Positions 17,765 through 27,039 of a DNA stretch of 64,000 nt are shown here, piece by piece. The stretch is from Hyphomicrobiales bacterium. Its GTDB lineage: Bacteria; Pseudomonadota; Alphaproteobacteria; Rhizobiales; Rhizobiaceae. The DNA lies in NCBI GenBank assembly GCA_900469475.1, contig UBXG01000001.1:32317-96316 (forward strand), in the 5' to 3' direction. The translations under genes were made by a program, and so were the position numbers. The notes below the pieces were generated by a model, which saw nothing but the letters and a program-made list of their open reading frames with translations, made no database searches and was not told the origin of the DNA. Each line of letters opens with the position of its first letter. Position 1 is the stretch's first letter.

Positions 17765-18817
17765 ATGTCAGTCACGAACATCACAGATAAAAAACCAGTT
17801 TCCAACGGACAGCGGCGGAATTTCAGTCTCGTGCGGCTGATCCTGGAAGGACGCGCCTTCTTTGCGCTGATCGTCATCATCATGGTCTTCTCCTTCCTGT
17901 CGCCCTATTACTTCTCACTTAGCAACTTCCTGACCATGGCCTCGCATGTGGCGATTTTCGGCATCCTTGCCATCGGCATGCTGCTGGTCATCCTTAATGG
18001 CGGCATCGATCTTTCCGTTGGTTCCACGCTTGGCCTTGCCGGCTGCATTGCCGGCTTCCTGATGCAGGGTGTCACGCTTTCGAGCTTCGGCGTCATTCTC
18101 TATCCGCCGGTCTGGGCCGTCGTGGTGCTGACCTGCATTCTCGGTGGCATCGTCGGTGCGGTCAACGGCGTGCTTATCGCCTATCTGCGCGTCCCGGCCT
18201 TCGTCGCTTCGCTGGGTGTCCTCTATGTCGCGCGTGGTATCGCGTTGCTGATGACGAACGGGCTTACCTACAACAATCTCGGCGGCCGCCCCGAACTCGG
18301 CAATACTGGTTTCAACTGGCTGGGCTTCAATCGCCTCGCCGGCGTCCCGATCGGCGTCATCGTCCTTGCGGTGCTTGCGATCATTTGCGGTATCGTTCTC
18401 AGCCGCACCGCCTTTGGCCGCTGGCTTTATGCCTCAGGCGGCAACGAGCGCGCTGCCGATCTTTCCGGCGTTCCGGTCAAGCAGGTCAAGATCGCTGTCT
18501 ATGTCCTGTCGGGCATTTGTGCCGCCATTGCCGGCCTCGTCCTGTCCTCGCAGCTGACCTCGGCCGGTCCGAACGCTGGCACCAGCTACGAGCTGACCGC
18601 AATTGCTGCCGTCGTCATTGGCGGTGCCGCATTGACCGGCGGCCGCGGCACGGTACGCGGCACCATGCTTGGCGCATTCGTCATCGGCTTTCTGGCGGAT
18701 GGCCTCGTCATCATCGGCGTCTCGGCCTACTGGCAGACGGTCTTTACCGGCGCAGTCATCGTGCTCGCCGTGCTCATGAACAGCATCCAGTACGGACGCA
18801 GGACCAAGTCCGGCTGA
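17765..18817 (+). CDS. eryF: Erythritol ABC importer, permease
   Basis: 350 aa from ATG 17765. It has about ten hydrophobic segments after a cytoplasmic N-terminus of about 25 residues, and carries the RbsC-family stretches LLVILNGGIDLSVGSTLGLAG, YELTAIAAVVIGGAAL and GGRGTVRGTMLGA. Such permeases form a dimer with one two-domain ATPase. It is followed by a 100-bp gap and then the binding protein gene. Confidence 0.9.
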   Translation: MSVTNITDKKPVSNGQRRNFSLVRLILEGRAFFALIVIIMVFSFLSPYYFSLSNFLTMASHVAIFGILAIGMLLVILNGGIDLSVGSTLGLAGCIAGFLMQGVTLSSFGVILYPPVWAVVVLTCILGGIVGAVNGVLIAYLRVPAFVASLGVLYVARGIALLMTNGLTYNNLGGRPELGNTGFNWLGFNRLAGVPIGVIVLAVLAIICGIVLSRTAFGRWLYASGGNERAADLSGVPVKQVKIAVYVLSGICAAIAGLVLSSQLTSAGPNAGTSYELTAIAAVVIGGAALTGGRGTVRGTMLGAFVIGFLADGLVIIGVSAYWQTVFTGAVIVLAVLMNSIQYGRRTKSG

Positions 18818-18917
18818 CGTTGCACCGAAACTTGTCACTGGTCGGTGAAAGCACCGGCCGGAGAAAGGACCGCCGGTTCGCCGGCATCACCAGAGCTCAT
18901 CAAAGGGAGAGAGACTA

Positions 18918-19865
18918 ATGTTCAAAAAAGGCTTGCGCATCGTCATGGCAGCAGTTGCTGTGGCACCGCTTCTGACCGGGGCCGCCTGGGCCGCCGGCCA
19001 GATCACCGTCATCGTCAACGATCCGTCCAATCCCTATTGGCTGACGGAAGGCAATATCGCCAAGGCAACCGCTGAAAAGCTCGGCTACACGGCAACAGTC
19101 GGCGCGCACAAGGGCGATACCAACACCGAAAGCAACCTGATCGATACGGCCATCACCAACAAGTCGGTCGCCATCATCCTCGACCCGGCCAATGCTGACG
19201 GCTCGGTCGGCGCAGTCAAGAAGGCTGTTGCGGCCGGCATCCCGGTCTTCCTCGTCAATGCCGAAATCAACCAGGAAGGCCTTGCCAAGGCTCAGCTCGT
19301 CTCCAACAACGCTCAGGGTGCGGCGATCGGCGCTCAGCAGTGGGTCGAAGCCGTTGGCGACAAGGGCAATTATGCCGAACTCTTCGGCTCGCCCTCCGAC
19401 AACAATGCCGCCACCCGCTCAAACGGCTATGAAACCGTTCTGACGCAATATCCCGACTTGAAGAAGGTTGCCAAGGAAGTTGCCAACTGGGACCGTACCC
19501 AGGGCCACAACAAGATGCAGTCCATGCTGCAGGCGCACCCCGACATCACCGGCGTGATCTCCGGCAATGACGAAATGGCGCTTGGCGCAATTGCTGCATT
19601 GAAGGAAGCCGGCAAGCTCGCCAACGTCAAGGTCGGCGGCTTCGACGGTTCGCCGGACGCTGTCGCCGCCATCAAGGCCGGTGAGCTTCAGTACACCGTC
19701 CTGCAGCCGGTCGCTATCTTCTCCGAAGAAGCCGTCAAGCAGGCCGACAGCTTCATCAAGACCGGCAAGACCGGTGCCAAGAGCGAAAAGCAGCTTTTCG
19801 ACTGCATCCTGATCACCAAGGACAATGTCGACAAGTACACGGCACCCTTCGTTCTCGCCCAGTAA
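18918..19865 (+). CDS. eryG: Erythritol ABC importer, periplasmic binding protein
   Basis: 315 aa. The signal peptide (MFKKGLRIVMAAVAVAP..., cleavage near AWA-AG) is preceded by a strong GGGAGAGAG ribosome site. The mature part is a two-lobed Peripla_BP_4 protein: ITVIVNDPSNPYW at the start, IILDPANADGS, and NDEMALGAIAALKEAG near residue 215. It would capture erythritol and deliver it to EryF. The better ribosome site and the stem-loop after the gene fit the excess of binding protein usual for such operons. Confidence 0.9.
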   Translation: MFKKGLRIVMAAVAVAPLLTGAAWAAGQITVIVNDPSNPYWLTEGNIAKATAEKLGYTATVGAHKGDTNTESNLIDTAITNKSVAIILDPANADGSVGAVKKAVAAGIPVFLVNAEINQEGLAKAQLVSNNAQGAAIGAQQWVEAVGDKGNYAELFGSPSDNNAATRSNGYETVLTQYPDLKKVAKEVANWDRTQGHNKMQSMLQAHPDITGVISGNDEMALGAIAALKEAGKLANVKVGGFDGSPDAVAAIKAGELQYTVLQPVAIFSEEAVKQADSFIKTGKTGAKSEKQLFDCILITKDNVDKYTAPFVLAQ

Positions 19866-19872
19866 TGACATT

Positions 19873-19897
19873 GGGGACGCCGCACATCGGCGTCCCC
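19873..19897 (+). terminator. Strong stem-loop after eryG
   Basis: A perfect 10-bp GC-rich stem (GGGGACGCCG / CGGCGTCCCC) with a 5-nt loop, 8 bp after the eryG stop. No T run follows, so it may protect the 3' end of the message or act as a weak terminator. Confidence 0.55.
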
Positions 19898-19961
19898 ATC
19901 CCTTGGCCGCGATGAGCGGCATCCTGGCTGAATATCAGACAGAACTTGCAGAAATCCTGAT

Positions 19962-19999
19962 AGCGAATTGTTCTTTCATATTTTTTCACGATATTCGCT
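19962..19999. promoter_or_regulatory. Candidate operator upstream of the second DeoR gene
   Basis: AGCGAAT (19962-19968) and ATTCGCT (19993-19999) are inverted 7-bp arms around an AT-rich 24-bp spacer, 43 bp before the GTG start of the DeoR gene. It may be an autoregulatory site and/or the promoter of the DeoR-kinase-dehydrogenase unit. Confidence 0.3.
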
Positions 20000-20041
20000 G
20001 CAGTAAGCTGATCTCCGCAAGGCTCAGCGTCAGAGGCCAAA

Positions 20042-20878
20042 GTGACAGACAAGACAAGCCCCGTAGCATTCTTGCAGGACGAGCTGCCAAGCGACAGCCG
20101 CCATTCCCGTCAGATCGCCAGGCGCCAGATGATAGCCGAGGCCGTAATGGCGGAGGGTTCCATGCGCATCGAGGATCTGACCGAGCGTTTCGGCATCAGC
20201 CTGATGACGGCCCATCGTGATGTCGACGAACTGGTCAGCCGCGGCCTGTTCCGCAAGACACGTGGCATCGTATCGGCCGCCGCCACCAGCCTGATCGAAT
20301 CGAGCGATGTCTATCGTGCCAACCGGCAGGCTGCCGAAAAGAAGACGATCGCCGCAGCTGCCATGCAATTCATCGAGCCTGGCCAGGCAATCTTCCTCGA
20401 CGATTCCACCACCGTCCTGCAGATGGCCTCGCAGCTGCCGGCCAAGGTTCCGCTGACGGCGATCACCAATTCGCTGACGCTGATGAATGCGCTGAAGGAT
20501 ATGCATGACGTGACACTCCTGGCGCTCGGCGGGCAGTACTATAATTGGTGCAACGCCTTTATGGGGCGAATGACGATCAATGAGATCAACCGCTTGCGGG
20601 CCGATGCCGCCTTTATCTCGATGTCGGCCATCATCGACGACGTGGTTTTCCATCAGTCGCCCGAGATCGTCGATATCAAGCGCGCCATGTTCGAAAGCGC
20701 CGCCAAGCGCGTCCTGCTGATGGATCACACGAAGTTCGAACGCCGGGCTCTGCATAGTTTTGCGCATTTGAGCGAATTCGATGTCGTCATCGTCGACGGC
20801 AAGACGCCTGCCGACCATCTGGAGCGCATGCGCAGCAAGAATATCAATGTCGTCATCGCCGGCGGCGACTGGAAATGA
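20042..20878 (+). CDS. DeoR-family regulator of the second kinase/dehydrogenase set
   Basis: 278 aa from GTG 20042, with GAGG about 7 nt upstream. After about 25 unstructured residues comes the DeoR helix-turn-helix (ARRQMIAEAVMAEGSMRIEDLTERF... SLMTAHRDVDELVSRGLFRKT), then the DeoRC sensor domain with LDDSTTVLQMA and ITNSLTLMNAL. It is a diverged relative of EryR rather than a copy. It is followed by an FGGY kinase and a GlpD-like enzyme, which it presumably controls in response to a phosphorylated polyol or sugar. Confidence 0.85.
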   Translation: MTDKTSPVAFLQDELPSDSRHSRQIARRQMIAEAVMAEGSMRIEDLTERFGISLMTAHRDVDELVSRGLFRKTRGIVSAAATSLIESSDVYRANRQAAEKKTIAAAAMQFIEPGQAIFLDDSTTVLQMASQLPAKVPLTAITNSLTLMNALKDMHDVTLLALGGQYYNWCNAFMGRMTINEINRLRADAAFISMSAIIDDVVFHQSPEIVDIKRAMFESAAKRVLLMDHTKFERRALHSFAHLSEFDVVIVDGKTPADHLERMRSKNINVVIAGGDWK

Positions 20879-20936
20879 TCCGGAGACTGAAGCCGTCAGG
20901 GCCTACCCTCTTCGTTTGCGATCAGGAGCAATGAGA

Positions 20937-22466
20937 ATGCCGAGTCTGCTCGGAATTGACAGCGGCTTGACCGTCACCAAGGCCGTCATCTTCGACATCG
21001 ACGGAACGCCGCTTGCCGTTGCCCGCCGTCGCGTGACGCAATTCATGCCGAAGGCACGCCATGTCGAGCGCGACATGAACGAACTCTGGAGCCAGACGGC
21101 CGACGCCATTGCCGAGGCAATCAAGCTCAGCAACCGCCCGACAAGCGACATCCAGGCGATTGCCGCAACCGCGCATGGCGATGGCATCTATCTGCTCGAC
21201 AAGGCAAAGAAGCCGCTCGGACGCGCCATTCTCTCGCTCGACAGCCGCGCCGGCTCGATCGTCGAACAATGGCTGAAGAGCCCTGTTGCCGATGAATCCT
21301 TGAAGCTGACCGGGCAATTGCCGCATGTCTCGGCGCCATCGGCCTTGCTTGCCTGGATCAAAGCCAACGAAGCGGAGCGCTTTGTTGAGATCGGCCATAT
21401 CCTGAGTTGCAAGGACTGGCTGCGCTTCTGCCTGACCGGCGTTGTCGGCACTGACCGCACCGAGGCGAGTACGTCCTTCACCAATGTCACGACGCAGGAT
21501 TATGCGCCGGATGCACTGAGGCTTTTTGGTGTTGATGAAATCACCGACGCCTTACCGCCTGCCTCGCGATCGGATGAGATCGTCGGATATGTGACCGAGG
21601 CCGTCGCAAAGCGCACCGGCCTTGCCGAAGGCACGCCCGTCGTTGCCGGCCTGCATGACGTCACCGCATCGGCCCTCGGCGCCGGCGGCTATGCCCCCGG
21701 CGTCGTTGCCGTCATCGCCGGTACCTATTCGATCAACGAGACGCTGTCATCAAAACCGAGCGTTGATCGCCGCTGGTTCTGCCGCAACGCCATTGCGCCT
21801 GGCCAATGGAACAACATGTCGATTTCGCCGGCATCGTCAGCCAATTACGAATGGTTCCTGGATAAGCTCTGCGCCAGCGACATCGTCGGTGCCGAAGCTG
21901 CCGGCACGTCCATTCATACCATGCTCGGTCCCGAGATCGAGGCAGCGTTCAATCGACCGTCGAGCGCGCTATTCCATCCCTATCTGTTCGGTTCGCCCTA
22001 TGGTGCCGAGGCCACTGCCAGCTTCTTCGGGCTTGGCGGCTGGCATGATCGCGGCGACATGCTGCGCGCGGTTCTGGAAGGCATCGCCTTCAACCACAAG
22101 ATTCACGTCGATGCCCTAAGTGCCGGTTTTTCCTTCGATCAGGCAAGGTTGGCAGGCGGTGTCTCGCGCAATCCGATTGTCGTGCAGATGTTTGCAGACG
22201 TACTCGCCATGCCCGTTACCGTAACGGAAACCGATGAAGCCGCTGCCTGGGGGGCAGCCCTTTGCGCCGGTGCCGGCATTGGCGTCTATTCAAGCCCGCA
22301 GAGCGACCCGCGCGATGTCGGCAAGATCGCCAGAACCTACTCTCCGGATCCCGACCGCAGCGCAGACTACCGTATCCGCTATCAGCTCTTTCGCGACATT
22401 GCCGAAGCAATGACGCCGCTCTGGCCGCGGATCGGCAATCTCGCAACCCAGCACTCCCAAGGCTAG
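20937..22466 (+). CDS. FGGY-family carbohydrate kinase, second kinase of the locus
   Basis: 509 aa. ATG 20937 is preferred because AGGAG ends 8 nt before it; ATG 20931 leaves only 2 nt. LLGIDSGLTVTKAVIFDIDG is the first phosphate motif, and ARLAGGVSRNPIVVQMFADVL is the C-terminal GGxxxN/S ATP motif. AAWGAALCAGAGIG follows. The family phosphorylates sugars or polyols such as glycerol, xylulose, ribulose or erythritol. The chain differs clearly from EryA in this window. Its position after the erythritol importer and before a GlpD-like gene suggests a parallel polyol kinase step. The substrate is not readable from the sequence. Confidence 0.85.
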   Translation: MPSLLGIDSGLTVTKAVIFDIDGTPLAVARRRVTQFMPKARHVERDMNELWSQTADAIAEAIKLSNRPTSDIQAIAATAHGDGIYLLDKAKKPLGRAILSLDSRAGSIVEQWLKSPVADESLKLTGQLPHVSAPSALLAWIKANEAERFVEIGHILSCKDWLRFCLTGVVGTDRTEASTSFTNVTTQDYAPDALRLFGVDEITDALPPASRSDEIVGYVTEAVAKRTGLAEGTPVVAGLHDVTASALGAGGYAPGVVAVIAGTYSINETLSSKPSVDRRWFCRNAIAPGQWNNMSISPASSANYEWFLDKLCASDIVGAEAAGTSIHTMLGPEIEAAFNRPSSALFHPYLFGSPYGAEATASFFGLGGWHDRGDMLRAVLEGIAFNHKIHVDALSAGFSFDQARLAGGVSRNPIVVQMFADVLAMPVTVTETDEAAAWGAALCAGAGIGVYSSPQSDPRDVGKIARTYSPDPDRSADYRIRYQLFRDIAEAMTPLWPRIGNLATQHSQG

Positions 22467-22526
22467 ACCGCCACTTGCGTCGCGAAGACTGGGTCTATCG
22501 CGGCAATACACCAGGACGATGATGTT

Positions 22527-24269
22527 ATGACCGATATGGCCGCCGATCTGAAACAACGCTTCTCGCAACTTCAAGACGGAGATGTCGATGTCGTCATTCT
22601 CGGCGCCGGCGTTAATGGTGCCGGCCTCTTCCGCGATCTCTCGCTGCAGGGCGTCAATTGCCTGATCATCGATAAATCCGATTTCGGCTCGGGAACGAGT
22701 GCTGCGCCATCGCGGCTGATCCATGGCGGACTCAAATATCTCGAAACCGGCGAGTTCCGGCTCGTCGCGCAGTCGGCGCTCGAGCGGAATCTACTGCTCA
22801 AGAATGCGCCGCATTGCGTCGAAGCTTTGCCGACCTTCGTGCCGATCTTCTCCTGGACGCGCGGGATTTGGGCCGCCCTTCGCACGCTGATGGGCTCGAC
22901 CACCGCCCCGCGCAGCCGCGGCGCCTTGCTTATCAAGATCGGGCTCGCGCTCTATGACTTCTTCGGCTCGCGCAACCGCGTCATGCCGCGCCACCGGTTC
23001 CTTTTGAAGCGCCGGGCGCTGAAGGAAATGCCACATGTGACGCCAGAGATCGTCGCCGGCGGCATCTATTACGATGCCAAGATCAGCCGGCCGGAACGGC
23101 TGGTCTATGAACTGGTCAAGGACGGGCTGGAGGCGAACAAGGGCTCGCTTGCCGCAAATGCAACGAGACTGGTTTCAGCAGCCGACGGCCTGCTGACCTT
23201 CCAGCGCGCGGATGGCTATGCCTTTTCGGTCAAGCCGAAGCTCGTCATCAATGCTGCCGGCCCATGGATCGATCATGTCAACGCCGCTCTTGGAGCACCC
23301 GCCCATCTGATCGGCGGCACCAAGGGATCGCATATCCTGCTCGATCATCCGGAACTGGTGCGCAGCCTGAATGGCCATATGATCTATTTCGAAGCTGATG
23401 ACGGCCGCATCTGCCTTGTCTATGGCTATCTCGGCCAGGCACTCGTCGGATCAACCGATATCCCTTGCGACGATCCGGACAATGTTCGGTGCGAAGAGCC
23501 GGAGATCGACTATTTCCTCGACAGCGTCAGGTCGCTACTGCCGAGCCTGCGCTTCGACCGCGATCAGGTAACCTATAGCTATAGCGGCATTCGGCCCCTG
23601 CCCGCCTCGGATGCCTCCTCGCCCGGCCTGATCAGCCGCGATCACTCCGCACCCGTCTTTGAACCGCAGGCCGGACGGCCCTTCCCGATCATCTCGCTCG
23701 TTGGCGGCAAGTGGACCACGTTCCGCGGCTTTGCTGAGGAAGTCTCCGATACCGTGCTCGCACGCCTCCAACGCAGACGCAGAACATCGACCGAGCGCCT
23801 TGCGATCGGCGGCGGACGGGATTTTCCGATCACCTCCAATGAGCGGGCGAATTGGATTAGATCCGTTGCCGCAAAGACTGGTGTCGAGGCAGATAGAGTG
23901 GATGAGCTGCTTGCCCGATACGGCACGACCGCCGCGGAAATTCTTGCCCACCGTTGCGACTACAGTGACAGTCGACGCATAAGCGGCGCCCCACGTCATA
24001 GCGCGCTGGAGATCGACTGGATCGCACGCCAGGAGATGGTCGTGCATCTCTCCGACATCGTCTTCCGCCGCACGACCATGGCGATCGAAGGCCTGCTGAC
24101 GATCCAAGGCCTGCGCGAAATCGGCGCCATCGCCGCAGCGGCCCTGCAATGGGACGCCCAGCGGCTTAACCAAGAAATCGATGACGTCGTCATGGCGCTG
24201 TCGAAATTCCACGGCCAGACGCTGACCGAAGAAAACATGCGTCGGGCGGCAGGTCCTGCGGCGCGCTGA
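22527..24269 (+). CDS. GlpD-like FAD-dependent polyol-phosphate dehydrogenase
   Basis: 580 aa. VVILGAGVNGAGLFRDLSLQG binds FAD at the N-terminus, SAAPSRLIHGGLKYLETGEFRL is the second GlpD signature, and PIISLVGGKWTTFRGFAEE is the C-terminal FAD contact, followed by a roughly 150-residue DAO_C-type domain. It is about 80 residues longer than EryB and clearly paralogous to it. With the preceding kinase it would oxidise a polyol phosphate (glycerol 3-phosphate or a C4/C5 polyol phosphate), probably with quinone as acceptor at the membrane. It is 60 bp from the kinase, in one unit with the DeoR gene. Confidence 0.85.
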   Translation: MTDMAADLKQRFSQLQDGDVDVVILGAGVNGAGLFRDLSLQGVNCLIIDKSDFGSGTSAAPSRLIHGGLKYLETGEFRLVAQSALERNLLLKNAPHCVEALPTFVPIFSWTRGIWAALRTLMGSTTAPRSRGALLIKIGLALYDFFGSRNRVMPRHRFLLKRRALKEMPHVTPEIVAGGIYYDAKISRPERLVYELVKDGLEANKGSLAANATRLVSAADGLLTFQRADGYAFSVKPKLVINAAGPWIDHVNAALGAPAHLIGGTKGSHILLDHPELVRSLNGHMIYFEADDGRICLVYGYLGQALVGSTDIPCDDPDNVRCEEPEIDYFLDSVRSLLPSLRFDRDQVTYSYSGIRPLPASDASSPGLISRDHSAPVFEPQAGRPFPIISLVGGKWTTFRGFAEEVSDTVLARLQRRRRTSTERLAIGGGRDFPITSNERANWIRSVAAKTGVEADRVDELLARYGTTAAEILAHRCDYSDSRRISGAPRHSALEIDWIARQEMVVHLSDIVFRRTTMAIEGLLTIQGLREIGAIAAAALQWDAQRLNQEIDDVVMALSKFHGQTLTEENMRRAAGPAAR

Positions 24270-24462
24270 TCATCCTCGGCCCTAAGAAAATAACGGATCA
24301 GGCAAACCGGCCTTGTGGCGCCCGAGTTCTATGGCTGAATGCGTGAAACACAGCCTACCACTCGAACTGCCCGAGCATTCTTCCGGAGCTCCGAGTGCAG
24401 CCACACTGGCCTCGATCAGGCCGCTACAGCAAACCCGCTAAGGGAAATGCTCTGTTATTGCC

Positions 24463-24503
24463 ATAGAAAACATTTGACGGCCGGCGGCTTCAATGTTTTC
24501 TAT
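24463..24503. promoter_or_regulatory. Candidate operator before the mannitol-dehydrogenase-family gene
   Basis: ATAGAAAACAT (24463-24473) and ATGTTTTCTAT (24493-24503) are a perfect 11-bp inverted repeat with a 19-bp GC-rich spacer, ending 27 bp before the GTG start. Neither arm is followed by a T run that would make a terminator. It is a probable repressor site for this single gene; the regulator is unknown. Confidence 0.5.
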
Positions 24504-24530
24504 AGATAAAAAACAATCGCTGATAAATAC

Positions 24531-25709
24531 GTGGATCTCCGCATCCCCACACATGGTCTACCAACAGCATTCATATATGAGGATATCGGCTTGAGCTCAC
24601 GGATCATCCAATTTGGCACCAGCCGGTTCCTGCAGGCGCACGCGGCGTTGTTTGTGCACGAAGCACAGCAATCCGGCCAGGATGTCGGTCCGATCGCCGT
24701 TGTTCAGGTCTCAGGCGCCAGCAGCCGCAGCGGACGTGTCGCCGCCTTCGGCAATCCGCAGGGCTATTCGGTCATCATCCGCGGTATGTCGGATGGCCAG
24801 CCACTCAATCGCACCATTCAGGTCACCAGCGTCGATCGCGGCCTTTCCGCAACGGAGCATTGGAGGGAGCTGTCTAAACTCTTTGTCGAGGAGGCCGAAT
24901 TCGTCGTCTCCAACACCGGCGACACCGGTTACCAGACCTGGCCGGAGGAGGATCGTTTCGGCTCGGATGACGATGTTCCTCGATCCTTCCCCGCAAAGCT
25001 TGCCGCCCTCCTCGTCCAACGCTGGCAGGCCTCCGCCCGCCCCCTGGTCATCCTTCCCTGCGAACTGATAACGGGCAATGGCCATGTTCTGAAGCAAGCG
25101 GTCGTCGATTGCGCCAGGCTCAACAATGTGGCGGCTGGCTTTTATGACTGGCTCGACTGCCACGTCGCCTTCGCCGAAACCTTGGTCGATCGTATTGTTT
25201 CCGAGCCGATTGAACCGATCGGTGCTGTTGCCGAACCTTATGCCCTATGGGCGATCAAGCGCGCGCCCGGCGTGCGAGCGCCATGCCAACATCCAAGCAT
25301 CGTACTGACGGACGATCTCGAACCCTATGAACGCCTGAAACTGCATATCCTCAATCTCGGCCACACGTTTCTTGCCGAAATCTGGCAGCGCGAAGGCCGG
25401 CCGGCGGATGAAACCGTGCGTGCCATCCTGGCCGACAAAGATATACGGACCAGGCTAGACACCCTCTATGAAAGCGAAGTGCTGCCCGGCTTTGCCGCAA
25501 ACGGTATGGGCGACGAGGCAAAAGCCTATGTCGCAACGACGCTCGACCGTTTCGGCAATCCCTTCCTCAATCACCGAATCGCGGACATCAGCCAGCATCA
25601 TCCCGAAAAGGTCGCCCGCCGCATCCGTGCCTTTCTGGATTGGGCGGACAAGGCGCGCAGCACCTCGGACATGGGCACGCTGCGACAGATTGCGGCGCAC
25701 TATATTTGA
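24531..25709 (+). CDS. Mannitol/mannonate dehydrogenase family protein (UxaB-like)
   Basis: 392 aa from GTG 24531; no clear ribosome site is seen, so the start is uncertain. RIIQFGTSRFLQAHAALFVHEA near residue 25 is the NAD-binding GxxxFxxxH motif of polyol-specific long-chain dehydrogenases. KLHILNLGH near residue 270 holds the catalytic Lys-x4-Asn-x2-His set. Classical members (mannitol dehydrogenase, tagaturonate reductase UxaB) are about 480 residues, so this is a short form. It acts on a polyol or uronate-derived ketose in the cytoplasm. No dehydratase or isomerase partner is adjacent. Confidence 0.75.
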   Translation: MDLRIPTHGLPTAFIYEDIGLSSRIIQFGTSRFLQAHAALFVHEAQQSGQDVGPIAVVQVSGASSRSGRVAAFGNPQGYSVIIRGMSDGQPLNRTIQVTSVDRGLSATEHWRELSKLFVEEAEFVVSNTGDTGYQTWPEEDRFGSDDDVPRSFPAKLAALLVQRWQASARPLVILPCELITGNGHVLKQAVVDCARLNNVAAGFYDWLDCHVAFAETLVDRIVSEPIEPIGAVAEPYALWAIKRAPGVRAPCQHPSIVLTDDLEPYERLKLHILNLGHTFLAEIWQREGRPADETVRAILADKDIRTRLDTLYESEVLPGFAANGMGDEAKAYVATTLDRFGNPFLNHRIADISQHHPEKVARRIRAFLDWADKARSTSDMGTLRQIAAHYI

Positions 25710-26040
25710 ACCGAATGTGAGGCCTGCCGCCTTGCTGGCCGAATGGGGGCCGTTCAGCTCATAGCGATTGAGCTCATTGAGCGGCGCATTATCCCTCGAC
25801 AGCGTACCGTAGATTGCCATCACGCCTGGTAAAAACCGGAGGTAGCGGCTAAAAGAACTTAGCTCAAGGGCGATTTGAGCCCTGAGAAATCGCATCTATG
25901 CCTGGCCTTATAGCTGATAGGCTTCTATCTCCTAAAATCAAATCACGCAACCTGAGGTCACAGATAATGCGTAAGATTCGCAAGGTGACGAAAGTGATGC
26001 GATATCCAAATTACGAAATACTCAAATTGAATCTCGATTG
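25710..26040. other. Intergenic stretch, nothing clear
   Basis: Convergent ends of two genes. A short hairpin GCTCAA-N7-TTGAGC at 25862-25880 lacks a T run and could be a weak bidirectional terminator. No reading frame here has a supported start or recognisable product. The last 150 bp are AT-rich. Confidence 0.5.
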
Positions 26041-27039
26041 TCACTGCAGTCGATTATCGACAAAATACCATTGCTCTGGATGCGAGCGCACTACCGGTTC
26101 TATCACGACATTCAATTGCGCGACGTCCTGAACAAGGTGTTCCTCAACGCCGAATTTTTCGGGCAGCATGAAAGGCTTCAACGCCGTCAGCGCAAATCGC
26201 GCCCCCTTTTCCCGAACAATATAAATCGGATAGATCAGCGCATTTGTCTTCCTCGCCATTCGCGCAATGAGCGCATAATTGCCCTCAAGATGCACAGGCC
26301 TGCCCAGGAATGGCGCTCGGATACGTCCGTTAAATCCCTCATCACAGAACATCAGTAAATTGCCGCCGTTTTCCAGGATTCTCAGAGCCGGGCGGACGAA
26401 GCGGCGGCCAGGTTTCAGGATTCCGAGGCCCGCTCCCTTGCGCAAGCGGTTGACGATATAGTGGCGTGAGCGGCGTTTGGGCGGGTCGTAATTCATGGTA
26501 ACGTCCAGCCCCATGTCGAGAAGACAATGCCAGAGCACTTCCCAGTTGCTGATATGCGGCGCAATGAAGATCACCGGGCCCTGGCTGCAACGCTCAACCA
26601 ACCCTTCGGTGCCAATCATGCGGACGTGCCGCCGTGCCAGTCTCGGCACGACAGAATATTCCGCCATCTGCCGCCCTTGAGAATCGGCATAGGCATCGAG
26701 AAGCCGCTGGAGCTCGATATCCGTGAGTTCGGGCCTTATCGTCTTGAGATTGGCTGCCGCGCGCGCGCAAGCCGCTTTATGAAAGCGGGGAGCAAGCAGA
26801 CGCCCAAGCCAGCCGCCGAGATCCGAGCAGACGCTGGCCGGCAAGAGCATGAAGGAAAAATAGAGGAAGAGATCGACGGCATTGTCGATATTCTCGAAGA
26901 TCCAGTAGCGCAGAAATGCCTTGCGGCGGTTACCGCCAGCTGCGAAATCGGCCAAGGGCGAGGCCTTGGCAGGCTCATAGGTCCACGCCTTGCGCTTTGA
27001 CGCGACAACTCTTTCGTCGCCTTCGTCCTCAGCCGTCAT
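26041..27039 (-). CDS. LpxL/HtrB-type lipid acyltransferase
   Basis: 332 aa from ATG 27039, which overlaps the P450 stop (ATGA). An N-terminal hydrophobic segment (DLFLYFSFMLLPASV) anchors it to the inner membrane. FIAPHISNWEVLW carries the H-x4-E active-site motif of the lauroyl/myristoyl acyltransferase family, and LMFCDEGFNGRIRAPFLGRP is the second conserved block. Standard members add secondary acyl chains to lipid A from acyl-ACP. Translational coupling to a P450 and closeness to siderophore genes suggest another acceptor or a modified acyl chain; that is inference. The N-terminal 35 residues are polar and unusual. Confidence 0.82.
   Translation of the reverse strand: MTAEDEGDERVVASKRKAWTYEPAKASPLADFAAGGNRRKAFLRYWIFENIDNAVDLFLYFSFMLLPASVCSDLGGWLGRLLAPRFHKAACARAAANLKTIRPELTDIELQRLLDAYADSQGRQMAEYSVVPRLARRHVRMIGTEGLVERCSQGPVIFIAPHISNWEVLWHCLLDMGLDVTMNYDPPKRRSRHYIVNRLRKGAGLGILKPGRRFVRPALRILENGGNLLMFCDEGFNGRIRAPFLGRPVHLEGNYALIARMARKTNALIYPIYIVREKGARFALTALKPFMLPEKFGVEEHLVQDVAQLNVVIEPVVRSHPEQWYFVDNRLQ

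Noticed and set aside
19873..19897. Stem-loop after eryG as part of a riboswitch or small RNA
   Set aside because: A simple hairpin directly after a stop codon is enough explained as a 3' end structure.
25455..25895. 146-aa minus-strand frame over the end of the mannitol-dehydrogenase-family gene
   Set aside because: Most of it is the mirror of a well-supported gene. The remaining part has no recognisable family; it could be a remnant but cannot be supported.
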